Positions 34,843 to 44,333 are shown, counted from the first letter of the stretch. The stretch: DNA of 64,000 nt from an uncultured Flavobacteriales bacterium (GCA_913057205.1 CAJXNO010000007.1:39875-103874), one strand, 5' to 3'. Translations and numbers: made by a program. Notes: generated by a model from the sequence alone, not told the origin.

Positions 34843-35667
34843 TCAAATATCGGATATGCGTTGTTGCACACGACGCCAATCCACCCGGATAGAATCGCCC
34901 ACGAATCCTGGGGCTGTTTGATAGGCTTTGCCCAAGGCTATGCGCTCTTCGTTGCCTGGGTGTGTTGAGAACCATGACACATCAAAACCGAGCACATTCT
35001 GCTCATCAACCTTCTCAAAGAATTGTCCAAGAAATGCTGGCTCGATTGATGCTTTTTCCAGTAAAGCAAGCGCGAATGCATCGGCCTCTCGCTCTTGCAC
35101 ACGGCTGAACACATTACTCAGCAGCCACTTCGATAGCTCATGGATCACGCCTGGGTCTCCGCCAGATAGTACAGAAAGTGTAACGGAGAGTCCAAGTTCG
35201 GTCATCATCCGATCCACTACATGCCGCATCTGAGCATGACCAAGTTCATGTGAAAGCACAGCAGCCAGCTTTTCTGGAGCGTCACACGTTTCAATTAATC
35301 CGCTATGGACCACTATATGTCCGCCTGGGAATGTGAAAGCATTTGCCTCCTCCTGCTGAATAACGTAGAAGTGATAATTGTAATGAATGGTATCCAAAGC
35401 ATCGATTAGTCGGTTTGTGATGACATTCATGCTCACCTCCAACAAGGAATCTTCAATGACAATTTCATCGCTTAAGTAGAGTTCCATGAAGAGTTTGCCA
35501 AGACTCGCTTCATTCGCATAGCTCAGCATGTCGATTTGAGCGATGGGTTCCTCTGATTCACCCCCAGTGGACGTTTCATCGCGCAGCACCACTACCGCGA
35601 TACCGATGAGCAAGAAACCTCCCACCAACAGCAGCAGCTCTTTACCGAGTTTATCAAGTCGCATCAT
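34843..35667 (-). CDS. M48 family metalloprotease, membrane-anchored
   Basis: An N-terminal helix (LLLLVGGFLLIGIAVVVL) anchors the protein. The zinc site is HELGH at 140-144, with the third ligand Glu in VQEREADAFALALL near residue 198. The segments NAFTFPGGHIVVHSGLI and STHPGNEERI are family hallmarks. The enzyme resembles BepA/YggG-type periplasmic chaperone-proteases that act on outer-membrane assembly. Its start overlaps the DUF4870 gene stop by four bases. Confidence 0.92.
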   Translation of the reverse strand: MMRLDKLGKELLLLVGGFLLIGIAVVVLRDETSTGGESEEPIAQIDMLSYANEASLGKLFMELYLSDEIVIEDSLLEVSMNVITNRLIDALDTIHYNYHFYVIQQEEANAFTFPGGHIVVHSGLIETCDAPEKLAAVLSHELGHAQMRHVVDRMMTELGLSVTLSVLSGGDPGVIHELSKWLLSNVFSRVQEREADAFALALLEKASIEPAFLGQFFEKVDEQNVLGFDVSWFSTHPGNEERIALGKAYQTAPGFVGDSIRVDWRRVQQRISDI

Positions 35668-36182
35668 TTCGGTGGCAGGTTGGAACCTGGGGTGATCGGG
35701 TCACCTTCATAGCGAAACTCCCGCTTTGCGGAAAAAACCGCATCATAGCTCAACCTTCCGAAGAAAAGAAAGTAATACATCTTCCCTCTGCGCGCCTTGA
35801 TGGCCGCCACAAAGCTGAATATCACGTAAAAAACATTGGCAGCAATGGTCATATATAGGTAGCCATAGAAGATGTCATCTGCCACCGTCACCTCCATGAA
35901 CCAGATCCGGATCACCCAAAACAGTAGTCCCCAATTCATGAAGGTAGTGGGCAGTTGTGAAAGCAAACTTTGCAAAGCATGAAAGTGCACGAATCGACTC
36001 TTCCTGCGGTTCACGTAGTAATAGACAACAGCAGCGATTAAATTGATCACCGGCAAAGGCAATGCACTGGCCACTGCAGCAAACATCATCAAGTATGCCC
36101 CCATGGCATCCTCACGCTCACGCTCCGGAATCTCATCGGGTTGTGGTAGTGGATGATAGTGCTGTTCTGTTTGTTCAGGCAT
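35664..36182 (-). CDS. DUF4870-type membrane protein
   Basis: A 172-residue protein with an acidic-proline N-terminus, then helices near 28-55, 75-90 and 105-130. The motif SRFVHFHALQSLL is the DUF4870 signature (F-x-x-x-H-x-x-Q-A/S). It lies between DUF4389 and M48 genes on one strand and overlaps the latter (ATGA), making a three-gene membrane-protein operon. Function unknown; DUF4870 proteins occur next to secretion and stress genes in many phyla. Confidence 0.75.
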   Translation of the reverse strand: MPEQTEQHYHPLPQPDEIPEREREDAMGAYLMMFAAVASALPLPVINLIAAVVYYYVNRRKSRFVHFHALQSLLSQLPTTFMNWGLLFWVIRIWFMEVTVADDIFYGYLYMTIAANVFYVIFSFVAAIKARRGKMYYFLFFGRLSYDAVFSAKREFRYEGDPITPGSNLPPK

Positions 36183-36203
36183 TGCTTGACTGCTTTAAGC
36201 GTT

Positions 36204-36821
36204 TTAAGCGGCGGTTGGTGCAGGGTTTGGTGTGTCGGCGGCTCCAGTGAACGGAGGATATTCCTGGGTCATATAGCCTAAGAAAAGAGAGACCCGTTGA
36301 CTCCAACGCAAGAAATACAATTGGAAATCAAACATCGACTGTGGGTATCGGCCCAAAAAGAGTACGACGAAGAATCCGATGAAGTTCAAAAAGGCCACGG
36401 CGATAGACAAGAGGCCCAGTACAAAGCCGTGAGGAATGCCCACATAGAACCACCCAAAGAGTGCTCTCAATAGCACAGACCCCCTTGATATGTATTCCGG
36501 GTATTCCACATCAAAGGTCACGTGTTCATCTTGCGCGTTAAATCCAAACGCAGGATAACCATCCGCAAGGTTGTAGATGCGGGCATAAACGCGCAAGGAC
36601 CATCGGTTGTAGTTGACTTGAAAATCAAACCAGCTGCGTGGATAACGTCCGGTAAAAAGAATGGCCCAAAACGCCAAAAAGCTGACAAAAGCCGAGGCGA
36701 TGCCTACAAAAGCGAGCAAGAAGTAATGCGGAAGAATGATGTAGAAGAAGCCGAAAAAGGTTCTGAGCAGTAACTCTCCACGGGAATAGCGCTCTTGGTG
36801 TTTGATCTCAAGTGTCATCAT
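36204..36821 (-). CDS. Tandem DUF4389 membrane protein
   Basis: From the ATG at 36821 (MMTLEIKHQERYSRGELLLR), the protein holds two copies of the same unit. Each has a YSRG/ISRG entry, a helix pair with LRTFFGFFYIILPH or LRALFGWFYVGIPH, and the signature FTGRYPRSWFDFQVNYNRW or FLGRYPQSMFDFQLYFLRW. This duplication is the usual state of DUF4389 proteins in Bacteroidota. The C-terminal tail is proline-rich. Role unknown. It heads the operon with DUF4870 and M48. Confidence 0.8.
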   Translation of the reverse strand: MMTLEIKHQERYSRGELLLRTFFGFFYIILPHYFLLAFVGIASAFVSFLAFWAILFTGRYPRSWFDFQVNYNRWSLRVYARIYNLADGYPAFGFNAQDEHVTFDVEYPEYISRGSVLLRALFGWFYVGIPHGFVLGLLSIAVAFLNFIGFFVVLFLGRYPQSMFDFQLYFLRWSQRVSLFLGYMTQEYPPFTGAADTPNPAPTAA

Positions 36822-37022
36822 AGTAGTTGAGGTTTTTGATTGGTTAGTCAATAATAAGCAAGTGAATGATAATAATCGCAGTAGGTTGTACAGTCGGTCT
36901 TGATCTTGGATGGATGCATTGATAGACCATGATGAAAGGAATTGCGAACTGCCATGACATGGAAAGGTAGCTTTACCTTAAATTCGCGCTCACCAAATCA
37001 GTCAACAGCAAAAATTTATTCA

Positions 37023-38414
37023 ATGGATTTTGATCTTATAGTATTAGGTAGCGGACCTGGAGGATATGTTGCAGCGATCCGCGCATCTCAACTCGGTTTA
37101 AAAACAGCCATCGTTGAGCGTGAATCGCTTGGTGGTATTTGCTTGAACTGGGGTTGTATCCCTACCAAGGCCCTCTTGAAGAGTGCGCAAGTCTTTGATT
37201 ACCTGAACCACGCTTCCGATTTTGGAATTACTGTGAAGGAAGGTAAAGTGGACTTCGACGGAATGATCGGCAGAAGTAGAGATGTTGCCGCTGGCATGAG
37301 CAAAGGGGTTGAGTTCTTGATGAAGAAGAACAAGATCGAGGTCATCATGGGGTCTGGAAAATTGAAGAGTGCGAACACCCTTGAGGTCACCGATGATAAA
37401 GGGAAAACGAAAGAAGTAAAGGCGAAGCACATCATTGTAGCAACTGGAGCACGCTCACGAGAGTTGCCGCACATCAAACAAGATGGTAAAAAAATCATCG
37501 GATACCGCGAAGCGATGACCCTTTCCAAGCAGCCGAAGTCAATGGTAGTGATGGGGTCCGGAGCGATCGGTTCTGAGTTTGCATACATGTATCAAACGAT
37601 CGGAACGGAAGTAACCTTGATTGAGTACATGGACAACATTGTTCCTATTGAAGACGAAGAAGTGAGCAAGCAATTGGCTCGCAGCTTCAAGAAAACAGGC
37701 ATGAACGTCATGACCGGCACAGAGGTAACCGAAGTAAAGACTTCTTCAAAAGGTTGCACAGTGAGCTACAAAGACAAAAAAGGCAAGGAAGGCAGCATTG
37801 AGTGTGATGTAGTGCTTTCGGCTGTAGGTGTTGTTGCTAATATTGAAAACATCGGCTTGGAAGATGTTGGTGTTGCAACCGACAAAGGAAAGATCATGGT
37901 GAATGAGTACTATGAGACAAACATCCCAGGTATTTACGCAATCGGCGACTGTGTTCCAGGCCAAGCTTTAGCGCACGTAGCTTCAGCAGAGGGCATCATC
38001 TGTGTTGAAAAGATCGCTGGTCATAGCCCAGAAGCATTGGATTACAACAACATCCCAGGATGTACCTATTGTTCTCCTGAGGTGGCAAGTGTTGGTATGA
38101 CCGAGAAAGCAGCGAAGGAAGCTGGATACGAATTGAAGGTGGGTAAATTCCCGTTCTCTGCATCCGGTAAGGCGAAGGCAGCTGGACACGCAGACGGCTT
38201 TGTGAAGCTCATCTTTGATGCGAAGTATGGTGAGTTGCTCGGTGGACACATGATCGGATACAACGTAACCGAGATGATTGCTGAGTTGGTAGCCGTACGT
38301 AAGCTGGAAACTACCGGACATGAATTGATCAAGACGGTACACCCTCACCCAACCATGAGTGAAGCGGTTATGGAAGCTGCAGCTGCAGCCTACGACGAGG
38401 TGATCCACCTCTAA
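37023..38414 (+). CDS. lpdA: Dihydrolipoyl dehydrogenase
   Basis: The E3 subunit of 2-oxoacid dehydrogenases reoxidises lipoamide with NAD+. The ATG at 37023 starts MDFDLIVLGSGPGGYVAAIR. The redox disulfide is Cys40/Cys45 in GGICLNWGCIPTKALL. The NAD site has VVMGSGAIGSEFAYMY, FAD binding recurs in IPGIYAIGDCVPGQALAHVA, and the His-Glu pair lies in HPHPTMSEAVMEA. At 463 residues it is full length. No E1 or E2 gene is beside it, as is common in Bacteroidota. Two terminators follow. Confidence 0.96.
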   Translation: MDFDLIVLGSGPGGYVAAIRASQLGLKTAIVERESLGGICLNWGCIPTKALLKSAQVFDYLNHASDFGITVKEGKVDFDGMIGRSRDVAAGMSKGVEFLMKKNKIEVIMGSGKLKSANTLEVTDDKGKTKEVKAKHIIVATGARSRELPHIKQDGKKIIGYREAMTLSKQPKSMVVMGSGAIGSEFAYMYQTIGTEVTLIEYMDNIVPIEDEEVSKQLARSFKKTGMNVMTGTEVTEVKTSSKGCTVSYKDKKGKEGSIECDVVLSAVGVVANIENIGLEDVGVATDKGKIMVNEYYETNIPGIYAIGDCVPGQALAHVASAEGIICVEKIAGHSPEALDYNNIPGCTYCSPEVASVGMTEKAAKEAGYELKVGKFPFSASGKAKAAGHADGFVKLIFDAKYGELLGGHMIGYNVTEMIAELVAVRKLETTGHELIKTVHPHPTMSEAVMEAAAAAYDEVIHL

Positions 38415-38436
38415 GGAGGCTTTCTATGAACTTGAG

Positions 38437-38470
38437 ATCCCGGTGCGTCTTTGGATGTATCGGGATTTTT
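38437..38470 (+). terminator. First terminator after lpdA
   Basis: ATCCCG (38437-38442) pairs with CGGGAT (38461-38466) across an 18-base loop and is followed by TTTTT. Confidence 0.6.
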
Positions 38471-38485
38471 ATGAAGGTTATAATC

Positions 38486-38520
38486 AAAATAAAAGCCCCA
38501 ACAAAGGGGCTTTATTTTTT
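38486..38520. terminator. Bidirectional terminator between lpdA and tRNA-Met
   Basis: AAAGCCCC (38492-38499) and GGGGCTTT (38506-38513) form a stem flanked by an A-run on one side and a T-run on the other. It can end lpdA on the plus strand and the tRNA transcript on the minus strand. Confidence 0.85.
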
Positions 38521-38521
38521 G

Positions 38522-38595
38522 TAGCGAAGGGGGGAATTGAACCCCCGACCTCAGGGTTATGAATCCTGCGCTCTAACCACCTGAGCTACCTCGCC
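38522..38595 (-). tRNA. tRNA-Met (anticodon CAT)
   Basis: The minus strand folds into a 74-nt cloverleaf: acceptor GGCGAGG with CTTCGCT, D stem GCTC/GAGC, anticodon loop TTCATAA (CAT), and T arm GGGGG-TTCAATT-CCCCC. The discriminator is A and CCA is not encoded. The acceptor starts with a G-U pair, and the base pair closing the anticodon loop is A-C. CAT could also be an Ile2 tRNA after lysidine modification; the sequence looks more like elongator Met of Bacteroidota. Confidence 0.93.
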
Positions 38596-38790
38596 AAAAG
38601 GGCTGCAAATATAATTTTCTTTGAAATCCCTCGTTTGATTGGAGCAAGTTTTTTGAAGTTTCATTAGCCTCTTTGCTACAATCCTCATCCTTTAAAACCG
38701 TTGATAACTTGACAACAGGCGTGATGGTTGATTTTAGCTTCAAAAGTTTATATTGCGCCACTCCTAAAAAGAGGGCACAAAGCTTACACC

Positions 38791-39171
38791 ATGGATAAAA
38801 AGAAAATTGAACTGGAGTTTCCGATCAAGAGCTCCGTTAAAATACTCTATCAGTGCCTTAGCACTTCCAGCGGACTTTCAGAATGGTTTGCTGATGACGT
38901 AACCATCAAGAAAGACTACGCGAAGTTTGTTTGGGAAGGACAGGAAGAAGAAGGAAGAGTGATCGCGAAGAAGGCGGATCAATTCATTCGCTATCAGTTG
39001 GAAGAAAATGAGGGTACAGATTACTACTTTGAGTTTGCCATCAAGACCGATCCACTTACCGGTGATGTTGCTTTGATGATTACCGACTTCGTTGACGAAG
39101 ACGAGGAAGAAGAGCAAACCTTGCTTTGGGAGTCTCAAGTAGGTGAATTGCGACACATCCTCGGTGGCTAA
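38791..39171 (+). CDS. START-like domain protein
   Basis: From the ATG at 38791 (MDKKKIELEFPIKSSVKILY) the 126-residue protein is a small helix-grip fold: SPxVLY-like entry, GLSEWFADDVTIKKDY, FVWEGQEEEGRV, then YYFEFAIKTDPLTGDVALMITDF and the acidic EDEEEEQTLLWESQVGELRHILGG end, all shown here in short blocks. This conserved form is a Bacteroidota-wide family related to AHSA1/START proteins. Ligand unknown. It is 50 bases upstream of the LptF/G gene. Confidence 0.85.
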   Translation: MDKKKIELEFPIKSSVKILYQCLSTSSGLSEWFADDVTIKKDYAKFVWEGQEEEGRVIAKKADQFIRYQLEENEGTDYYFEFAIKTDPLTGDVALMITDFVDEDEEEEQTLLWESQVGELRHILGG

Positions 39172-39221
39172 ATAAAATCATGCTCTTTTCGTTTCCTTCT
39201 TGAATTAAAGTTGAGAAGTCT

Positions 39222-40670
39222 TTGAAGAAGCTGCACAAGCTTATCATCCGGTCTTACTTAGGTCCATTCGTAATGACCTTTTTCATCACGTTGTTCATCT
39301 TCGTGATGCAATTCCTTTGGAAGTATATTGATGAACTGGTAGGTAAAGGTTTGGAGTGGTACCTCGTGGCTGAGTTGCTCTTCTATGCATCGGCCAATCT
39401 GGTTCCAATGGCTCTACCCCTGGCTATTTTGCTTGCCTCCATCATGACCTTTGGGAGTTTTGGCGAACATTATGAGCTGGTAGCGATGAAATCGAGTGGT
39501 ATGGGACTCATGCGGATCATGTTTCCCCTGATGATCGTTACCCTCCTCACGAGCATCGGTGCTTTTTTGTTCACGAACTACATCTGGCCTAAATCGAACT
39601 TGGAGTTCGCCTCTCTACTCTATGACATCCGGCATAAAAAGCCTGCCTTTGATATAACCGAAGGAGTTTATTACGATGGTATAGAAGGCTATGTGATCCG
39701 TGTTGGTGACAAAGCCAAAGATGGTCAAGGATTGAAGGATGTACTCATATACGACCATACCCAGAAACGCGGTAATGTGCACGTTATCCGAGCAGATAGT
39801 GGGCGTATGGAAATAATGCAAGACAAAAACTACCTCGTCTTCACCTTGTACAATGGCAGCAGTTATGAGGAGGTGGATAGTAAAGAGCCTCAGGACCGTC
39901 CACATACGCTCTCCAGCTTTGAAAAGGAAGTGCTTCGCTTTGATCTCAGCGGGTTTCAAATGGAGCGGAGTGATAAGGACATTTTCAAGGACAACTACCA
40001 AATGCTGAATTTGAAGCAGCTTGATCAAGCCATCGACACCTATAACTTGCGCATTGAACAAAGGGCGAAAGAGTTCAGCCAGATGCTCGTGCGAAAGACC
40101 TTACCTACCCAGATCGATAGCGTAAGCGCAGAGAAGATGGTGAGCGATAGTGCAAAGGCTGTTGCCTTCAACGATTTTCTTGCAAACCATAAGGTGCAGT
40201 TGATCGAGAATGCGGTTTCTCAGCTGCGCAGCAATAAGAACTTTGCGCGCAACAAGCTAGATATGATCGAGTCGTTTGACCGTTCATTGAACAGGCACAA
40301 AATCGAGTGGCACCGGAAGTTTACCCTGTCGTTTGCTTGTGTCATCCTCTTCTTCATCGGAGCGCCGCTCGGGGCCATCATTCGAAAAGGTGGTTTGGGA
40401 CTTCCCGTTGTGATCAGTGTGCTCTTCTTCTTGGTCTATCACATCACCTCGATGACCTTTGAGCGCCTCGCCAAACAGAACGAGATCGAGCCTAAGGTTG
40501 GCATGTGGGTGGCTACTACCGTGCTCCTGCCTGTGGGATTGTTCCTTACCTACAAAGCCAGTACAGACAGCAATTTACTGGATATGGAGTTCTATAACAA
40601 GACGGTGGATAAAGTCTTGAGCAAATTGGGCATCAAGAAGGAAAAGAAACCCTCCACAAAGTCTAGCTGA
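39222..40670 (+). CDS. LptF/LptG family permease of LPS export
   Basis: This YjgP/YjgQ-type protein extracts lipopolysaccharide from the inner membrane with LptB. The start is TTG at 39222, since KKLHKLIIRSYLGPFVMTFF is the family's conserved entry and no ATG precedes it. Three helices come first (FITLFIFVMQFLW, ANLVPMALPLAILLASIMTFG), then a large periplasmic part, and three helices at the end (FACVILFFIGAPLGAIIRKGG). The central part is longer than in LptF of Proteobacteria and contains a predicted coiled region. The glycosyltransferase begins two bases after its stop. Confidence 0.88.
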   Translation: MKKLHKLIIRSYLGPFVMTFFITLFIFVMQFLWKYIDELVGKGLEWYLVAELLFYASANLVPMALPLAILLASIMTFGSFGEHYELVAMKSSGMGLMRIMFPLMIVTLLTSIGAFLFTNYIWPKSNLEFASLLYDIRHKKPAFDITEGVYYDGIEGYVIRVGDKAKDGQGLKDVLIYDHTQKRGNVHVIRADSGRMEIMQDKNYLVFTLYNGSSYEEVDSKEPQDRPHTLSSFEKEVLRFDLSGFQMERSDKDIFKDNYQMLNLKQLDQAIDTYNLRIEQRAKEFSQMLVRKTLPTQIDSVSAEKMVSDSAKAVAFNDFLANHKVQLIENAVSQLRSNKNFARNKLDMIESFDRSLNRHKIEWHRKFTLSFACVILFFIGAPLGAIIRKGGLGLPVVISVLFFLVYHITSMTFERLAKQNEIEPKVGMWVATTVLLPVGLFLTYKASTDSNLLDMEFYNKTVDKVLSKLGIKKEKKPSTKSS

Positions 40671-40671
40671 C

Positions 40672-41844
40672 ATGAGGTTGCTCTTCATACTCAGCCGCGT
40701 TCCCTACCCGCTTGAGAAGGGCGACAAACTCCGGGCATTCCACATGATCCGCTCCCTTGCCCAGAAGCATGAGATCCACTTATTCTGCTTGGCAGATGAG
40801 CAAGTAGACCCAGAGGCTCGCATCCAATTGAAGCAATACTGCAAGGAAGTTCACATTCACCGAATTCCTTGGTTCGTTCGCTGGTTTGGACTAGCGCGTG
40901 CTGTGTTCACGGGAAAGCCTTTTCAGGTCTCGTACTTCTATTCCTCAACGGCACAGCGCAAGCTGGATGCATTTATCGAGCAGCACATGCCACAACACAT
41001 CTTCTGCCAGCTCGTGCGTACCGTAGAATACGTTAAGTCCTACTCACTCCTACCGAAGACCCTTGACTACATGGACGCCTTTTCTGCAGGTATGAAACGG
41101 ATGGCCGAACGCGCACCCTTTCCCATGAACCTTGTGATGGAGGCGGAATATCGACGACTCAGGGCCTACGAGTTAGATGCTGCGAGGTATTTCAAGCATC
41201 ACCTAATCATCTCAGAACAGGACGCCAACTGTATAGATATCGAAGCGTCCATTCATGTTATTCCGAACGGCATAGGCACACAGTTCTTTGAGAAACGCGA
41301 TGTAGCTCGTACCAGAGACGTACTCTTTACCGGAAACATGTCTTATCGTCCGAACGTTGAGAGTGCTAAATTCCTCGCCAACGAAATCATGCCGATCGTT
41401 TGGCAAACCCATCCACAAACGAAGCTAACCTTGGCTGGTGCTACCCCCTCCCCGGCTGTACTCCAATTAAAAAGCGAGAAGGTGGAGGTAACGGGCTGGG
41501 TAGACGACATCGTAGAGGTGTACCAAAGTTCAAAGGTGTTCATAGCGCCCATGTTGGTGAACAGCGGCTTGCAGAACAAGCTCTTAGAAGCGATGGCCTG
41601 CAAGCTACCCTCGATCACCACCGAATTGGCGAACAACGCATTGCATGCCAAGCCAAACGTAGAGGTCTTGATAGGAACCAACGCGCAAGAGCTGGCAGAA
41701 AGGATTTGCTTCTACCTGGACCATCCAGAAGAAGCCCAAGAGATCGCACAACGGGGCTTTGAGCATGTGGTCAACCAATACAGCTGGGAGCATGAGTCAG
41801 ACCGTATCGAGCAATTGATCGAAGGTTCGGAGGTGAACGCTTGA
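40672..41844 (+). CDS. Glycosyltransferase family 4
   Basis: A GT-B enzyme of 390 residues. It begins RLLFILSRVPYPLEKGDKLR, shown in family alignments as a donor-side glycine pocket. The C-terminal half has HVIPNGIGTQFF, VLFTGNMSYRPNVESAKFL, KLTLAGATPSP and the donor-site PMLVNSGLQNKLLEAMACKLP, the typical E-x7-E region. It resembles the glycosyltransferases of the TIGR03087/exopolysaccharide type. It is translated in tandem with the LPS permease and probably adds sugar to a lipid-linked surface glycan. Confidence 0.9.
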   Translation: MRLLFILSRVPYPLEKGDKLRAFHMIRSLAQKHEIHLFCLADEQVDPEARIQLKQYCKEVHIHRIPWFVRWFGLARAVFTGKPFQVSYFYSSTAQRKLDAFIEQHMPQHIFCQLVRTVEYVKSYSLLPKTLDYMDAFSAGMKRMAERAPFPMNLVMEAEYRRLRAYELDAARYFKHHLIISEQDANCIDIEASIHVIPNGIGTQFFEKRDVARTRDVLFTGNMSYRPNVESAKFLANEIMPIVWQTHPQTKLTLAGATPSPAVLQLKSEKVEVTGWVDDIVEVYQSSKVFIAPMLVNSGLQNKLLEAMACKLPSITTELANNALHAKPNVEVLIGTNAQELAERICFYLDHPEEAQEIAQRGFEHVVNQYSWEHESDRIEQLIEGSEVNA

Positions 41845-41973
41845 GTGATTTTATATCTTTTTCTTACATCCGATAGGATATGAACATTTTTTTTTGGAAT
41901 CGTTGAATACTTCTCGCGCATTCTTTAGAGAACTTGCCTCGGTTCTGTTTCTTTGTTACAGCAAATCCATGTA

Positions 41974-43308
41974 ATGCCAAGAAAGAAAAAGCTACGAAAG
42001 ATCTTCGTACTCGACACCTCTGTGATCCTGCATGATCATAAGTCGCTCCACAACTTCGAAGAACACGACATCTGCCTCCCCATTACGGTCCTTGAGGAAC
42101 TCGACAACTTTAAGCGAGGAAAAGACACCAAGAACTTTGAAGCCCGCGAATTCATTCGCTTAATCGACAAGCTGAGTGCCAATTACACCCTACAAGACTG
42201 GATCCCGCTGGAAGGGGAAAAGAAAGGTAGGTTCAAGATCATTATGAGCAGTGGTCCGCTGGACGTAGATGCCGAAAAGGTATTCTCGGACAAAAAAGCG
42301 GATCATAAGATCTTGAACACGGTGCTGTACCTACAGCAAACGGAAAAGGACGCGAAGATCACCTTGGTGACGAAAGACATCAACCTGCGATTGAAGGCCA
42401 AAGCACTTAACCTGTATTCAGAAGACTACGAAACCGGTAAAGTGAACAATGTTGCGCAGCTTTACAGTGGTAATGAGATCGTGGATAACGTTGATTCAGA
42501 TTTCATCCGAGAACTATACACGGCGGGCTTTTCAGAAAACCTGAGTTTCATTCCGAACCGGAATGATAACGAGTACTTCGTCTTCAAGAATGGAAAGTCC
42601 TCTTCCCTCGCCTATTACAATCCATTCAACCAGCTGGTTGAACGCGTGGAAAAGCAATACATCTACGGCATTAAGCCCCGTAACGCAGAACAGACCTTTG
42701 CGGTGCATGCCTTGATGAATCCGAACATCAAGCTGGTGACCCTTCAAGGCGTCGCCGGTACCGGAAAGACACTTTTGGCGCTGGCTGCAGCTTTAGAACA
42801 GCGCAAGGAATACTTTCAGTTGATCCTTGCTCGTCCGATCGTGCCGCTGAGCAACCGAGACATCGGCTTTCTGCCGGGAAGTGCAGAAAAGAAGGTAGAC
42901 CCCTACATGCAGCCGCTTTACGATAACCTCGACTTCATTAAAAGCCAGTTCTCTGAGAATGAGAAGCGCTACAAACAGATCATGCTGATGATCCGAGAGA
43001 AGAAGATCAACATCACTCCATTGGCCTTCATTCGCGGACGCAGCTTATCAAACGTGTACTTCATCATCGATGAGGCGCAGAACTTAACGCCACATGAGGT
43101 GAAGACCATCATTACGCGTGCAGGTGAGAATACCAAGATCGTGTTCACTGGAGATGTGAACCAGATCGACACGCCTTATTTGGATGAAGAATCCAATGGC
43201 TTGAGCTATATCATCGATCGTTTGAAAGGAAGCAACCTCTTTGCACACGTTACCTTGACGAAAGGAGAACGATCTGAACTGGCCAACCTGGCGAACGAAT
43301 TGTTATAG
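41974..43308 (+). CDS. PhoH family ATPase with N-terminal PIN domain
   Basis: The ATG at 41974 starts MPRKKKLRKIFVLDTSVILHD. Residues 10-150 are a PIN nuclease fold with the acidic residues Asp in VLDTSV, Glu in VLEELDNFKRG and Asp in TKDINLRLKA. The PhoH ATPase has Walker A GVAGTGKTLL, RPIVPLSNRDIGFLPG, FIIDEAQNLTPHEV and FTGDVNQIDTPYLDE. This PhoH2 arrangement is a proposed RNA helicase-ribonuclease, linked in other bacteria to toxin-antitoxin behaviour, though no antitoxin gene is evident. The zinc-ribbon gene follows 16 bases on. Confidence 0.93.
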   Translation: MPRKKKLRKIFVLDTSVILHDHKSLHNFEEHDICLPITVLEELDNFKRGKDTKNFEAREFIRLIDKLSANYTLQDWIPLEGEKKGRFKIIMSSGPLDVDAEKVFSDKKADHKILNTVLYLQQTEKDAKITLVTKDINLRLKAKALNLYSEDYETGKVNNVAQLYSGNEIVDNVDSDFIRELYTAGFSENLSFIPNRNDNEYFVFKNGKSSSLAYYNPFNQLVERVEKQYIYGIKPRNAEQTFAVHALMNPNIKLVTLQGVAGTGKTLLALAAALEQRKEYFQLILARPIVPLSNRDIGFLPGSAEKKVDPYMQPLYDNLDFIKSQFSENEKRYKQIMLMIREKKINITPLAFIRGRSLSNVYFIIDEAQNLTPHEVKTIITRAGENTKIVFTGDVNQIDTPYLDEESNGLSYIIDRLKGSNLFAHVTLTKGERSELANLANELL

Positions 43309-43324
43309 GAAGAAACAACTTGGT

Positions 43325-43600
43325 TTGAGCAAACACTTGAGGCGATGTAAATCGTGCAGTAAGTGGACAGATGGTGCGTCTGAGTACTGCCTCTATTGTG
43401 GCTTTGAACACAATAAGGTGGCCAATGAGGAACGCCAAGCACGAGCTGAGAAAGGCGACCATCGGGTTCCAATCATTCGGGTATACCCTGATGATGAGTT
43501 GTGGGTCAAGATCCTCAAACGACCCGTTCAAGTGGTGCAGCTCATGCTCTATGGAATTGTAGCCTTCCTTGTATACCTCACCACTGTATTCGCGCATTGA
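43325..43600 (+). CDS. Zinc-ribbon small membrane protein
   Basis: A 91-residue protein from a TTG start (43325); no ATG is available in the N-terminal part. CKSCSKWTDGASEYCLYCG carries two CxxC knuckles, a zinc ribbon. The C-terminus has one hydrophobic segment (VVQLMLYGIVAFLVYL). The next gene's ATG overlaps its stop (TGATG). It appears to start a four-gene unit after PhoH. Function unknown. Confidence 0.65.
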   Translation: MSKHLRRCKSCSKWTDGASEYCLYCGFEHNKVANEERQARAEKGDHRVPIIRVYPDDELWVKILKRPVQVVQLMLYGIVAFLVYLTTVFAH

Positions 43601-43971
43601 TGGCCAAGCTTACCCTTGTCATACTTCTTTTGAGCACTGCTGCCTACAAAATTGCTGAGCTGCTTGGGTTTCAAGACCCCTTCTTATCATCGTACTTTGA
43701 AGACATCATCGCATTACCACTCATTCTTCTAATCGCGCAGACGTTCATTCAACATGCAAACAAAAAATGGCGTTCATTTCGGATTCAGTTGAGCGATGTG
43801 ATGATCATATTCATTGGTTTCGCAGTGTACTTTGAGTTTATCTTACCTAGGGTTGACGATCGGTTCACAGCCGATCCCCTTGATGTGCTTTGTTATGCAA
43901 GCGGGGCCTTATTATTTTTGATCGTCAATCGCCACGAATTGCTTCCTCGGATGAACAAGCACGAGACGTAA
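43600..43971 (+). CDS. Four-helix membrane protein
   Basis: The ATG at 43600 overlaps the previous stop by one base. The 123 residues contain membrane segments near 3-17, 35-48, 65-80 and 95-110, with a conserved-looking FQDPFLSSYFEDIIALPLIL shown in two halves and a basic C-terminus (NRHELLPRMNKHET). I do not know its family; related four-helix proteins occur in other Bacteroidota. It is 26 bases from the following metal-ligand-rich gene. Confidence 0.65.
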   Translation: MAKLTLVILLLSTAAYKIAELLGFQDPFLSSYFEDIIALPLILLIAQTFIQHANKKWRSFRIQLSDVMIIFIGFAVYFEFILPRVDDRFTADPLDVLCYASGALLFLIVNRHELLPRMNKHET

Positions 43972-43997
43972 GCGTTTCAAATCAAACGTTCGAAATC

Positions 43998-44333
43998 ATG
44001 CAAATTAGACACGGAGATGTTTTGTTGGTGAGGGTAGCACCTGCGGAGCGCAAAGGCGATTCAACCACCGATCGTTTGCTCGCTGAAGGTGAAGGACACA
44101 ACCATGGGCACGTCATAGATGGCGATGTGGAAGTATTCCGCAATGGAGACGACCGTTTCCACACCCACTACGTGGAGGTAAAGACCGAGGCTATGCTGAA
44201 ACACGTTTTAATTGATCGAGGCAGTTGGACGGGAGAGCATACGGATATTGTAGTACCTCCTGGAACCTACCGCGTTATAAAGCAGCGGGAATATGATCCC
44301 TATGAACAAAAGGTACGCGAGGTGAAGGACTGA
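43998..44333 (+). CDS. Conserved His-rich small protein, partner of DUF6745-like gene
   Basis: The ATG at 43998 starts MQIRHGDVLLVRV, the way this widespread family begins. It has histidine clusters in GEGHNHGHVIDGD and DDRFHTHYVEV and ends with TYRVIKQREYDPYEQKVREVKD. The layout is a compact beta-fold, possibly cupin-like with a metal site. It is a constant partner of DUF6745-type proteins in several phyla, as far as I recall. Here its stop overlaps the DUF6745-like start by one base. Function unknown. Confidence 0.7.
   Translation: MQIRHGDVLLVRVAPAERKGDSTTDRLLAEGEGHNHGHVIDGDVEVFRNGDDRFHTHYVEVKTEAMLKHVLIDRGSWTGEHTDIVVPPGTYRVIKQREYDPYEQKVREVKD

Noticed and set aside
41891..41899. T9 run upstream of PhoH as terminator
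   Set aside because: No stable hairpin precedes the run.
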